Assembly (NCBI GenBank): GCA_036015235.1
Contig: CP107926.1
Span: 558,001 to 622,000 of the forward strand
DNA from: Streptomyces sp. NBC_00433
GTDB lineage: Bacteria > Actinomycetota > Actinomycetes > Streptomycetales > Streptomycetaceae
DNA: 64,000 nt
Direction of reading: 5' to 3'
In this document: positions 19,268-27,588 of the stretch, piece by piece
Layout of the letters: every line of letters begins with the position of its first letter
How positions within the stretch are numbered: the stretch's first letter is position 1
The notes under the pieces: model-generated
What the model was told of the DNA's origin: nothing
The model's input: only the letters and a program-made list of their open reading frames with translations
Database searches by the model: none
Translations under genes and position numbers: made by a program

Positions 19268-20077
19268 ATGACCCGATCGCGTCCCGATGCCGAGGTGCGC
19301 GCCTGGCGGCCCGCGGTGGCGGGGATCAGCGAGGTCCTGCACGCGCGCTTCCACGAGCACGCGTATCCGGTGCACACCCATGACACCTGGGACCTGATGC
19401 TGCTGGACGACGGCGCCGTCGACTTCGCGCTGGACCGCAGGCGGCACGACGCGACGGACGCCGGGCGGGTGGTGCTGCTGCCGCCCGGAGTGCCGCACGA
19501 CGGGCGGTCGGTCGGCGGGCTCGGCTTCCGCAAGCGGGTGCTGTACCTGTCGACCGCGGTACTGCCGGAGCGGCTGGCGGGGCCGGCGGTGGACGGGCCG
19601 ATCCTGCTCGACCCGGCGCTGCACGCCCGGGTGCACCTGCTGCACCAGGCACTGCGGCACGAAGGGGACGCGCTGGAGGCCGAGTCGCGGCTGGCCTTCG
19701 TCCGCGAGCGGCTGCTGACGCACCTGGACGCCCGCAGGCCGCCCCGGCAGGACCGGGCGGACCACGGGCTGGCGGTGCGGCTGCGCGAACTCCTGGACTC
19801 CCGGGTGCTGACCGGCCTGTCGCTGGACGAGGCGACCGAGGTGCTGCACGCCCACCCGACACACCTGATCCGCTGCTTCACCCGCGCCTACGGGCTGCCG
19901 CCGCACACGTATCTGACGGGGCGCCGGATCGACCGGGCCAGGGCGCTGCTGCTGGCCGGCGAGCGGCCGGTCGACGTGGCGGGCGCCGTCGGCTTCTACG
20001 ACCAGGCGCACCTGAGCCGGCACTTCACCCGGCACCTGGGGGTGCCGCCGGCCCGCTTCGGGCGGCGCGGCGCGTAG
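19268..20077 (+). CDS. AraC-family transcriptional regulator
   Basis: A 269-residue regulator with an N-terminal cupin (HEHAYPVHTHDTWDLMLLDD and PPGVPHDGRS, typical AraC arabinose-binding-like histidine clusters) and a C-terminal double helix-turn-helix (about residues 170-265). The second helix-turn-helix is VAGAVGFYDQAHLSRHFTRH. It is divergent from the RraA gene and convergent with the phospholipase gene. Its target is not evident. The ATG is preceded by a poor ribosome binding site. Confidence 0.9.
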   Translation: MTRSRPDAEVRAWRPAVAGISEVLHARFHEHAYPVHTHDTWDLMLLDDGAVDFALDRRRHDATDAGRVVLLPPGVPHDGRSVGGLGFRKRVLYLSTAVLPERLAGPAVDGPILLDPALHARVHLLHQALRHEGDALEAESRLAFVRERLLTHLDARRPPRQDRADHGLAVRLRELLDSRVLTGLSLDEATEVLHAHPTHLIRCFTRAYGLPPHTYLTGRRIDRARALLLAGERPVDVAGAVGFYDQAHLSRHFTRHLGVPPARFGRRGA

Positions 20078-20156
20078 CTCTCACGCGCACGCACCGCCGG
20101 AAGCGGGCGCGGGGCCGGGGGTTGCGGGATACGGGGTGTCGGATACGGGCTGCGGG

Positions 20157-22217
20157 TCAGCGGGTGGCGATGGCCGGGTCGCTCACCCCGGGCCTGCCGT
20201 TCTCCACGTGCCCGGCGAAGCGGCGCAGGTAGCCCGGGTCGTGGTCGGCGGTCACGGTGAGGTCGTACCAGCGCTTGCCGCGGTCGAGGTCGACGGTGTG
20301 GGTCTCGCGGCGGCCGGCGCGGACGGTGCAGGTCGCGTGGTGGCCGTCGTAGGAATTGCGGACGGTGAGGCGGACGTCGTCGCGGCCGGCGTTGGTGAAG
20401 GTCAGCTCGATCCGGCCGGCGGCGGCCTCGTGGCGGGCGGTCACCTCGGGGCCCGCGTGGGCCGCCGAGCCCTTGAAGGCGCGCAGGAAGCCGGCCGGGC
20501 CGTACGCCGTCAGGTCGTAGCCGCCGCCCTGGGCGGTGGTGTCCCAGGTGCCGGAGAGCTTCTTGCCGGCCTCCGCGGTGTAGGTCCACGGGCCGTCGGT
20601 GCGGCCGGCGGCGGTGACGTGGAAGCACACGCCGGCGGCGACTCCGCCGCCGAAGGTGAGGGTGACGCTCCTGTCGGAGGGCGTCACGGCCGCGTCGACC
20701 TGCGGGACGTAAGGCAGCGGGCGGGTGGGGCGGCTGCCCCGCTCCTGCACCGGCGGCGTCTGGTGCGCGGGCGGCACCGGGACGTAGCTGTCGTGCCGGT
20801 CGCGGTCCGGCGGCCGGTAGGCGTCGGTGTCGGGCAGCGGCGCGGGCCTGCCGTGCGTGAGGCCGAAGTCGAAGGCCGAGGTGAGGTCGCCGCACACGGC
20901 CCGCCGCCACGGCGATATCTGCGGCTCGTGCACCCCGAAGCGGCGCTCCATGAAGCGCACGATCGAGGTGTGGTCGAAGACCTCGGAGCAGACGTAGCCA
21001 CCGGTGCTCCACGGTGAGACCACCGTCATCGGCACCCGCTGGCCCAGCCCGTAGGGACCGGCCGCATAGGTGCTGTTGCCCGGGAAGATCTCCAGGCCGG
21101 TGCTGACGGTGGAGCCGCCGCGGCCTTCGGCGGGCGGGGGGAACGGCGGCACGACGTGGTCGAAGTAGCCGTCGTTCTCGTCGTAGGTGACGAACAGCGC
21201 GGTCCTGCTCCACACCTCGGGGTCGGAGGTGAGCGCGTCGAGGACCTGCGAGATGTACCAGGCGCCGTAGTTGGCGGGCCAGTTGGGGTGCTCGGAGAAG
21301 GCCTCGGGGGCGGCGATCCAGGAGACCTGCGGCAGCCGGCCGGCCTTGACGTCCGCGCGCAGAATGTCGAAGAAGCCGTCGCCGGCCTTGGCGTCTGTGC
21401 CGGTGCGGGCCTTGTCGTAGAGCGGGTCGCCGGGCTGCGCGTTGCGGTAGTTGTCGAAGTACAGCAGCGAGTTGTCGCCGTAGTTGCCGCGGTAGGCGTC
21501 CGGGATCCAGCCCCAGGAGTTGGCGGCGTCCAGGCCGTCGCCGACGTCCTGGTAGATCTTCCACGAGACCCCGGCCTCCTCCAGGCGCTCGGGGTAGGTG
21601 GTCCAGTCGTAGCCCAGCTCCGCATTGTCGAGCACCGGGCCCGCGCCCTTGCCGTCGTTGCCGGTCCAACCCGACCACATGTAGTAGCGGTTGGGGTCGG
21701 TGCCGCCGATGAAGGAGCAGTGGTAGGCGTCGCAGACGGTGAAGGCGTCGGCCAGCGCGTAGTGGAAGGGGATGTCGTCGCGGGTCAGATACGCCATCGT
21801 GCCCGCGGACTTGGCGGGGATCCAGCGGTCGTAGCGGCCGTCGTTGAAAGCCGCGTGGCTGCCGGTCCACTCGTGGTTGAGGCCCTCGATGAACTGCAGG
21901 CCCAGGTCCTCGGCGTCCGGGCGGTAGGGCAGTACGTCCCTGCCGCTGCCGTCGGGCTGGTACCAGACCGGCTTGCCGTTCGCGAGCCGCACGGGGCGGG
22001 GGTCGCCGAAGCCGCGCACTCCGCGCATGGAGCCAAAGTAGTGGTCGAAGGACCGGTTCTCCTGCATCAGCACGACGATGTGGTCGACGTCCTTGATGGT
22101 GCCGGTGCGGCGTCCCGCGGGGATGGCCGCGGCGCGGTTGATGCTGCTGGACAGGGCGCTGAAGCCCGCGGTGGCGCCGGCGATCTGCAGGAAGCGCCGC
22201 CGGGTGGGTTCTGCCAT
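20157..22217 (-). CDS. Tat-exported phosphocholine-specific phospholipase C
   Basis: A 686-residue secreted phosphoesterase of the bacterial non-hemolytic PLC/AcpA family. The N-terminus carries a twin-arginine signal, TRRRFLQIAGATAGFSALSS. Family motifs follow: VVLMQENRSFDHYFGSMRGV, SFIGGTDPNRYYMWSG and TYDENDGYFDHVVPP, which hold active-site and metal ligands. Two C-terminal DUF756-like beta domains (about residues 500-590 and 600-680) are present, as in full-length Pseudomonas PlcN/PlcH. It hydrolyses phosphatidylcholine or sphingomyelin outside the cell, possibly for phosphate acquisition. I did not find a convincing Pho box upstream. Confidence 0.93.
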   Translation of the reverse strand: MAEPTRRRFLQIAGATAGFSALSSSINRAAAIPAGRRTGTIKDVDHIVVLMQENRSFDHYFGSMRGVRGFGDPRPVRLANGKPVWYQPDGSGRDVLPYRPDAEDLGLQFIEGLNHEWTGSHAAFNDGRYDRWIPAKSAGTMAYLTRDDIPFHYALADAFTVCDAYHCSFIGGTDPNRYYMWSGWTGNDGKGAGPVLDNAELGYDWTTYPERLEEAGVSWKIYQDVGDGLDAANSWGWIPDAYRGNYGDNSLLYFDNYRNAQPGDPLYDKARTGTDAKAGDGFFDILRADVKAGRLPQVSWIAAPEAFSEHPNWPANYGAWYISQVLDALTSDPEVWSRTALFVTYDENDGYFDHVVPPFPPPAEGRGGSTVSTGLEIFPGNSTYAAGPYGLGQRVPMTVVSPWSTGGYVCSEVFDHTSIVRFMERRFGVHEPQISPWRRAVCGDLTSAFDFGLTHGRPAPLPDTDAYRPPDRDRHDSYVPVPPAHQTPPVQERGSRPTRPLPYVPQVDAAVTPSDRSVTLTFGGGVAAGVCFHVTAAGRTDGPWTYTAEAGKKLSGTWDTTAQGGGYDLTAYGPAGFLRAFKGSAAHAGPEVTARHEAAAGRIELTFTNAGRDDVRLTVRNSYDGHHATCTVRAGRRETHTVDLDRGKRWYDLTVTADHDPGYLRRFAGHVENGRPGVSDPAIATR

Positions 22218-22282
22218 GGCTCGGACTACCTCTTCGCATGGGGTGGGTGCGGGGCGTGAAGGGTGGTCCCCACAGCAGCGAC

Positions 22283-22310
22283 CCCGGGCGACCTGCCCGT
22301 GTCGCCCGGG
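22283..22310. repeat. Inverted repeat in the phospholipase leader
   Basis: CCCGGGCGAC and GTCGCCCGGG (10-bp perfect arms, 8-nt loop), 66 bp upstream of the phospholipase start. A second repeat, ACAGCCGA/TCGGCTGT (22336-22373), lies farther out. They may be operators or a structured leader; function unknown. Confidence 0.5.
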
Positions 22311-22500
22311 TGACCGCCCGCGGTACGGGTCGCGAACAGCCGACTCCCGTCCGCGGAAGGCGGAATCGGCTGTCCGGGGGGCGTGCGGTGCCGCCGGCCG
22401 AGCCGGCTTCCGACGCGGTAGGTCAAGACGGCGTTCAACCCCCCGTCGCCGTGGGGCGCGAGTCTTCACACGTCCACAGCCCATGCGCCAAGGAGCAACG

Positions 22501-22728
22501 ATGGTCGCACACTTGGACACACCGGAGCCGTCGGGGCGAGCTGTCGGTCTTCGAAAGGTTCACGCCGCACCGCAAGCGGTCGGACGGGCACCGCCGCTGA
22601 CCCGCCGGCGGACCGTGAGCCGCCGGGTCCCGCGCGACGGCCGCCGGAGTGGGGCGGCCGTGGTCCCGGCCGACACAGCGGCACCACCCGCTGTGTCGGC
22701 CACCGACATGCGACACGCGCCCCGGTGA
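22501..22728 (+). pseudogene. Small ORF resembling the N-terminus of an ABC ATPase (relic)
   Basis: A 75-codon frame with a strong ribosome binding site (AAGGAG, 22490-22495). Its first 25 residues, including the segment SGRAVGLRKVHAAP, resemble the start of MacB/LolD-type ABC transporter ATPases (a GLRKVY-like strand before the Walker A loop). The similarity stops there, and no Walker A motif follows in any frame. It is most likely the 5' stump of a deleted transporter gene. A real short peptide cannot be excluded. It occupies the 575-bp space between the phospholipase and the alpha/beta hydrolase. Confidence 0.35.
22668..22701. terminator. Strong hairpin upstream of the alpha/beta hydrolase
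   Basis: GGCCGACACAGCGG (22668-22681) pairs perfectly with CCGCTGTGTCGGCC (22688-22701), with a 6-nt loop. It would terminate transcription coming from the relic ORF, which it overlaps. An operator role is an alternative. Confidence 0.5.
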
Positions 22729-22792
22729 CATCTAGTCTGCTGGAGCCGCACGGACGGCGTGCGGGCGGACGGGTGCGGATGCGGGGCAGGAC

Positions 22793-23662
22793 ATGAGGGA
22801 ATACCGGGACACCGGCGTTCAGGTGCAGGGCGGCACGCTCGCGGTACGCCGCTGGCCCGGGGCGCCGGGCGGCGGCACGGTGCTGGCGGTGCACGGCATC
22901 ACGGGCAACGGCCTGTCGTGGGCCACCGTCGCCGAGGCCCTCGACGGCGTCGAGGTGATCGCCCCGGATCTGCGCGGGCGAGGGCACAGCGGCGACGTCA
23001 AGGGGCGCAGCAGCATGGCGGTGCACGCCGACGACCTGCTCGCGGTGCTCGACCACTTCGGGGCGGACCGCGCGGTCCTCGCCGGCCACTCGATGGGCGG
23101 CTTCGTCGGCTGCGTCGCCGCCCACCGCGACCCGCACCGCTACCGGCACCTGGTGCTGGTCGACGGCGGCCTGGGCTTCCCCGTCCCGCCCGACATGGGC
23201 ATCGACCAGCTGCTGCACGCGGTGATCGGCCCCGCGATGGCCAAGCTCGACATGGAATTCGCCGACCGCGCCGCCTACCACGCCTTCTGGGCCGCGCACC
23301 CGGCCTTCGGCGAGCTGACCGGCGAGGCGGTGCGGGCCTACCTCGACCGCGACCTCGCCGGCGAGGAGCCCCACCTGCGGTCCGCGTGCCGCGCGGCGGC
23401 GATCCGCGAGGACGCCGAGGACGAGCTGCGCAATCCCGCGGTCTTCGCGGCGATCCACGAACTGCGGGTCCCCGCCCGGCTCCTGTGGGCCGAACGCGGC
23501 CTGCGCGACGAGCCCACCGGCCTCTACCCGCCGGCTGTCATCGAGTCGGCCGCCCTCACCACGGCGGCCCTCCACTTCGTCCCCGAGGTGAACCACTACT
23601 CGATCCTGCTCGGCGAACGGGGGGCGTCCGTGGTCGCCGACCACATCCGCGCCGCCCTCTAG
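22793..23662 (+). CDS. Alpha/beta hydrolase
   Basis: A 289-residue alpha/beta-hydrolase-fold enzyme. The oxyanion-hole strand VLAVHGITGNGLSW and the nucleophile elbow VLAGHSMGGFVG (Ser near residue 101) are intact. The catalytic His is in the C-terminal EVNHYSILLG. It has no signal peptide, so it is cytoplasmic. Substrate is not predictable from sequence; esters, lactones and epoxides are all possible. It appears monocistronic, preceded by a hairpin. Confidence 0.88.
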   Translation: MREYRDTGVQVQGGTLAVRRWPGAPGGGTVLAVHGITGNGLSWATVAEALDGVEVIAPDLRGRGHSGDVKGRSSMAVHADDLLAVLDHFGADRAVLAGHSMGGFVGCVAAHRDPHRYRHLVLVDGGLGFPVPPDMGIDQLLHAVIGPAMAKLDMEFADRAAYHAFWAAHPAFGELTGEAVRAYLDRDLAGEEPHLRSACRAAAIREDAEDELRNPAVFAAIHELRVPARLLWAERGLRDEPTGLYPPAVIESAALTTAALHFVPEVNHYSILLGERGASVVADHIRAAL

Positions 23663-23792
23663 CGCCCGCGGGAGCACCACGGTGCCCGCCGGCATGCCGC
23701 CCCCGCGAGGTACATGCTTCGGCCACATGTCCGCCCGGACCCAGCACTCCTACGGTGTGCGCAACAATCCACCTTTCCGGGAGCCGGTCATC

Positions 23793-24381
23793 ATGCGTCG
23801 CAGCAGTACATCGAGCGCGAACCGAAGCAGATCCGTCCCCGCGCCTGCGCTGCTGGCCGCCGCCGTCCTGCCGGCGGGGCCGACCGGGTGCAGCAGGGCG
23901 GGGACCGCCGGAGCTCCCCGGACGGCGGCGGCAAGGGCGGCAGCGCCGCCGTCGACGTCGGCCCGGTCTCCTCGCGCACCGGGCCGCTCGCCGCGTACGG
24001 CAAGGCAAGCAGTACCTCGAAGGCTTCGACGCCGGTCTCGACTTCGCCACCCACGGCACCGGCAAGGCGGCCGGGCACGAGATCCACGTCACCGAGCACG
24101 ACGACGCGGGCGACCCGGCCAAGGCGGTGGCCGCGGCCAAGACGCCGACCGGCAAGGGCACGAAGATCATCGCGGGCACCACGGACTCCGGTGTCCTCTA
24201 CACCTGGGCCGACCACCGCCTTGGCGACCTGGCCGGCTCCGAGACAGTGTCGGGCCTGCCGTCCTTCCTGCGGGTGCCGCTGTCGCAGCCGCTGTTCCTG
24301 CTCGGCGCCCTCTTCGTCGCCACGGTCGTCGCCCCGCCGGGCGGGCTCACCCGCCTGCCCGCCCGGCTGCGGCGGCGCTGA
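23793..24381 (+). pseudogene. Scrambled LivK/LivM-type ABC transporter relic
   Basis: It begins like a lipoprotein substrate-binding protein: MRRSSTSSANR, a hydrophobic stretch and a Cys. The reading frame then shifts to give GPVSSRTGPLAAYGK (a LivK hallmark), then shifts again to QYLEGFDAGLDFATHGTGKA and EHDDAGDPAKAVAAAK, all segments of a branched-chain-amino-acid-type binding protein. After TTDSGVLYTW it runs straight into RVPLSQPLFLLGALFVATVV and APPGGLTRL, which looks like the C-terminus of a LivM-type permease. At least two frameshifts and one deletion joining two genes are needed to explain it. Non-functional. Confidence 0.7.
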
Positions 24382-24388
24382 CCCGGGG

Positions 24389-26932
24389 TCAGCGCAGGGT
24401 GGCGACCAGGCTGCGGCCGTACAGCCCGCCGGTTTCCGCCTCGACGGTCGTGCCGCCGGCGGTCGTGCGGAAGCGCAGCCCCGGGTCCGAGGCCAACGGG
24501 CGCAGGCGCCGCCCGCGCAGCCGGAGCGTCACGGTGGCTCGGCCGGTGGTCGGGTCGGCCACCGCGAGCGACACCGTGCCGTCGCGGGCCTCGCGCAGCA
24601 GGACGGAAGCGGGTCCTTCGACGGTGAGGCGGCCGGCCCGGTGGGAGCCGGCGGTGAAGGTGTTGACGGCCAGCAGGCCGAGCCCGCGGTGGCCGACCGC
24701 CTGGACGGCGGTGGTGTTGGCGAGCACGGTGAGCGGGCCGCGGGCGTAAGACCGCAGGGCCCGCTCGGTGGCGCCGGGGACGATGGCGTAGGCCAGCGCG
24801 GTGTGCCGGGCGCCCGGCTCCTGGTGGAAGGCCAGGGTGAAGACCTGCTTGGTGACGGACGTGTCGGGGTTGGTGAGCCGGACCGCGCGGCGGCTGCGGG
24901 TGACGGTGTCGAGGGCCACGGTGGGCTGCGGCTGGTGCGGGTCGAGCAGGACGTAGCCGACGGCGGCGCCCTGGGCGGGGTCGGCATAGCGCAGCCAGGC
25001 CAGCGGCGCGGTGCCGGTGCCCGACCAGGGGGCGCCGCCGCGGACTTCGCCGGTGAGGGCGACCGGGTCGGCGGCGCCGGCGATCCTGGCGTCGGCGGTG
25101 GTGGTGACCGCGCGCCCGGCGCTGTCGCCGACACCGGCGGCGAGCACCACGATCTCGTCGTCCAGCATGAACCACGACCGGGTGGCGTCGGCGCCGCGGT
25201 AGGCGACGAAGTCGGCGGGGAGCCGCCCAGCCTGCTTCGCGGCCCAGGCCGCGTCGGGTGCCAGCACCATCGCGGCGGCGCCGTAGGTGCCCAGGACGGC
25301 CCCGCCCGACAGGGGGTTGGTGCCGCGCGGCAAGTAGACGTAGGTGTTCTGCGACTCCGACGAGGAGGTGAAGCCGGCGGCGGGGTTGTCGTACCACTGG
25401 GTGCCGTACAGCTCGGGGACGGTCAGCCGGGTCTCGACGGGGGCGGTGACGCCGGCCAGCCGGTCGGGGGGCACGGCGGTGAAGTAGTCGACGCCGAAGG
25501 CCTGCGTCTGGTCCTGCCCCGACAGGTACAGGTAGTGGGCGCCCGCGCCCTGGAACCACGGCGCCAGGTTCTCGCCGCTCATGTACTCGTAGCCGCTGAT
25601 CCGGGTGGAGCTGCGGGCCAGAGCGAAGGTCCACCCGGGGCGGCGGTGGACGCTGCGGTCCATGGCGGGGTAGGCGCTGTGCAGGGCTGCGGGGTTGATG
25701 TCGCGGGCCGGGATCGCGGGGTCGGCGAGCAGGTCGGCGTAGCGGGCGACGCTGACCGGGGAGACGAAGCCGGCCGGGTCGGGCGCGGCCTTCGTGACCT
25801 CGCGCAGGTGCTTGGCATAGCCGGCCAGCGCGGTGGCGGCGTCGCCGGCCGCGTAGCCGGACAGGTCCACGACGGCCTCGACCACGGCGGCGGCGTCGGC
25901 GTATCCGGTACCGGTCCTGGAGACCGCCCGGCCCTTGACGATCTCGGCCATCCAGCCCTCGACGATCAGCGGCGCGAAGCTGTCGGCGACCCAGCCGGTG
26001 ACGACGCCGACCAGGCCGCCGTCACCGCGCGCGTAGCCGGTGCCGTCGAGGATCTTGACGGTCTGCACCACCCGGGTGAGCAGCCCGGTGCCGTACGAGC
26101 CGGTGTAGGCCACCGACGTGTGCTGGAGGAAGGACCCGTCGGCGTAGAAGCCGTCGGTGACGCCGTGCTGCGGGGCGTACGGGTCGACGGTCGCGTAGAC
26201 GGTCAGCTGGTCGGCGACGGCCTTGGTGACACGGGCGGCGTCGCCGAGCGCGGCGCCCTGCAGGACGCGGTTGGTGGTGATGTCGGCGAGGTTGGCGCCG
26301 GTGTGGAAGCGCGAGTCGAGGTCGACGTCGCCGTCCTCGCCGTTGCGCAGGTAGGCGTCCATCGCGGCGGTGTAGGTGGCGGTGAGGCCGGATGCGGCCT
26401 GGGCGAGGACCTCGGCGAGCAGGACCAGGGTGCGGCTGGCGTAGGTGGAGATGCCGATCTCCCAGTTGAACCAGTTGCCGTAGTAGCCGGCGGCCTGGTC
26501 GCCGTAGTAGCCGTCATAGAGCCAGGCCAGGCCGTCGATGACGCGCTGCTGCACGGCGGTGTCGCCGAGCAGGGCGGAGCCGGGGGCGCGGGTGGCGAGC
26601 GCGATCTCGTACAGGTACTGGAAGGAGCTGGTCAGGTGCGGGTCGCTGGTGCCCAGACCGAGCCCGTGGAAGAGCTCGCCGGTGCCGGCCGCGTCCATCG
26701 CGCCGAGCCTGGCGGTGGCGGTGGACTGGAGGGCGGCGAGCTTGCCCGCGACCTCGGGGCGGGCGTTGGACTCCGGGGTGCCGCAGAATATCGCGGTGAC
26801 ATTGCCGAGCAGCGTGTCCCGGTCGGTGCCGGCCGACGGCCCGTCCGCGGCGCCGGCGCGTATCTGCCCGGCCAGCGCCAGCAGGGTCCCGGCCGGGGCG
26901 ATCGACAGCAGGGCACGGCGGGATATCTGCAC
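24389..26932 (-). CDS. Secreted polysaccharide lyase family 8 (hyaluronate/chondroitin/xanthan lyase type)
   Basis: An 847-residue extracellular lyase. The GTG at 26932 is preferred because GGAG precedes it and the signal sequence SRRALLSIAPAGTLLALAGQ (twin-arginine-like) starts at once; an in-frame ATG at 26986 is an alternative. The alpha/alpha-toroid has NWFNWEIGIS (153-162) and DGFYADGSFLQHTSVAYTGS. The catalytic triad fits Asn221, His271 and Tyr280, with the same 50- and 9-residue spacing as Asn349/His399/Tyr408 of pneumococcal hyaluronate lyase. The beta-sandwich half contains YEYMSGENLAPWFQGAGAHY. It cleaves uronic-acid polymers by beta-elimination. The exact substrate is undetermined. 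Confidence 0.9.
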   Translation of the reverse strand: MQISRRALLSIAPAGTLLALAGQIRAGAADGPSAGTDRDTLLGNVTAIFCGTPESNARPEVAGKLAALQSTATARLGAMDAAGTGELFHGLGLGTSDPHLTSSFQYLYEIALATRAPGSALLGDTAVQQRVIDGLAWLYDGYYGDQAAGYYGNWFNWEIGISTYASRTLVLLAEVLAQAASGLTATYTAAMDAYLRNGEDGDVDLDSRFHTGANLADITTNRVLQGAALGDAARVTKAVADQLTVYATVDPYAPQHGVTDGFYADGSFLQHTSVAYTGSYGTGLLTRVVQTVKILDGTGYARGDGGLVGVVTGWVADSFAPLIVEGWMAEIVKGRAVSRTGTGYADAAAVVEAVVDLSGYAAGDAATALAGYAKHLREVTKAAPDPAGFVSPVSVARYADLLADPAIPARDINPAALHSAYPAMDRSVHRRPGWTFALARSSTRISGYEYMSGENLAPWFQGAGAHYLYLSGQDQTQAFGVDYFTAVPPDRLAGVTAPVETRLTVPELYGTQWYDNPAAGFTSSSESQNTYVYLPRGTNPLSGGAVLGTYGAAAMVLAPDAAWAAKQAGRLPADFVAYRGADATRSWFMLDDEIVVLAAGVGDSAGRAVTTTADARIAGAADPVALTGEVRGGAPWSGTGTAPLAWLRYADPAQGAAVGYVLLDPHQPQPTVALDTVTRSRRAVRLTNPDTSVTKQVFTLAFHQEPGARHTALAYAIVPGATERALRSYARGPLTVLANTTAVQAVGHRGLGLLAVNTFTAGSHRAGRLTVEGPASVLLREARDGTVSLAVADPTTGRATVTLRLRGRRLRPLASDPGLRFRTTAGGTTVEAETGGLYGRSLVATLR

Positions 26933-27105
26933 GGCGGGCGCTCCAAGCGGTCGGCGGGCGGCGCCACCTGACGGCGCCACCCGCATTGAAGCAACCCTGG
27001 CCCCACCTGTCACCGGGAGCGACAGGAGTCACCCCCGCACGGGGCACGGGCGCTGACCCCAGGTCACCCGAGCCCGCTGACCGCCGCCGACCGCCCGCCC
27101 CGGGC

Positions 27106-27567
27106 TCACGGCACCACGATCACCGGCCAGCGCCCGGTCTTGACCAGCCGCACCCCGGGCGAGCCGAACAGCCGGTGGCGCAGGCCCCTGGACGCGCCGA
27201 TGACCACGGTGTCGGCACGCAGCTCGTCGGCGGTCTCGGCCAGCCCGGTCACCACGTCGGCGGCGCGCAGGATCTGGAATTCCCAGCACAGGGCCGGCAG
27301 GCCGACCGTGCCGGACAGCCCGGCCGCCAAGCGGTGCCGCAGCCGCTCGGCGGCCGCCAGGTCGTCCGCGGCGAGCATCCAGGACAGGCCGGCCAGCATC
27401 GCGGTGCTGTGCACCGGCAGCACGTGGACCACCACCAGCAGCGCGTCCTGCCGGCGGGCGAGCCCGACGGCGTAGGCGGCGGCCCGCCACGAGGAGTCGG
27501 AGTCGTCAAGCCCGACCACGACGACACGGCCGCCGCCCCGCGGGGCGGCGGCCCGATCGAAACCCAC
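27106..27567 (-). CDS. Universal stress protein family
   Basis: A 153-residue single-domain UspA protein. The N-terminal strand VVVVGLDDSDSSWRAAAYAV and the C-terminal ATP-loop region TVVIGASRGLRHRLFGSPGV, ending in PVIVV, match the family. The second half of the nucleotide loop (usually GSVS or GSTS) reads GSPG, so ATP binding is uncertain. It sits 21 bp downstream of an MFS exporter gene on the same strand and is probably co-transcribed with it. Confidence 0.85.
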   Translation of the reverse strand: MGFDRAAAPRGGGRVVVVGLDDSDSSWRAAAYAVGLARRQDALLVVVHVLPVHSTAMLAGLSWMLAADDLAAAERLRHRLAAGLSGTVGLPALCWEFQILRAADVVTGLAETADELRADTVVIGASRGLRHRLFGSPGVRLVKTGRWPVIVVP

Positions 27568-27588
27568 GGCCTTGCCGTGCCGGTGGTG

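Noticed and set aside
20078..20156. Direct repeat GGATACGGG between the AraC and phospholipase genes as a regulatory array
   Set aside because: Only two short copies in convergent 3' sequence; no symmetry and no plausible promoter.
22218..22500. Pho box (GTTCACC repeats) expected upstream of the phospholipase
   Set aside because: I looked for 11-bp direct repeats with a GTTCA core on the minus strand and found no pair with correct spacing.
23714..26971. Plus-strand open frame of 1085 codons opposite the family 8 lyase
   Set aside because: Low-complexity Gly/Val/Gln composition and no domain; the minus strand encodes an intact lyase with its catalytic triad.
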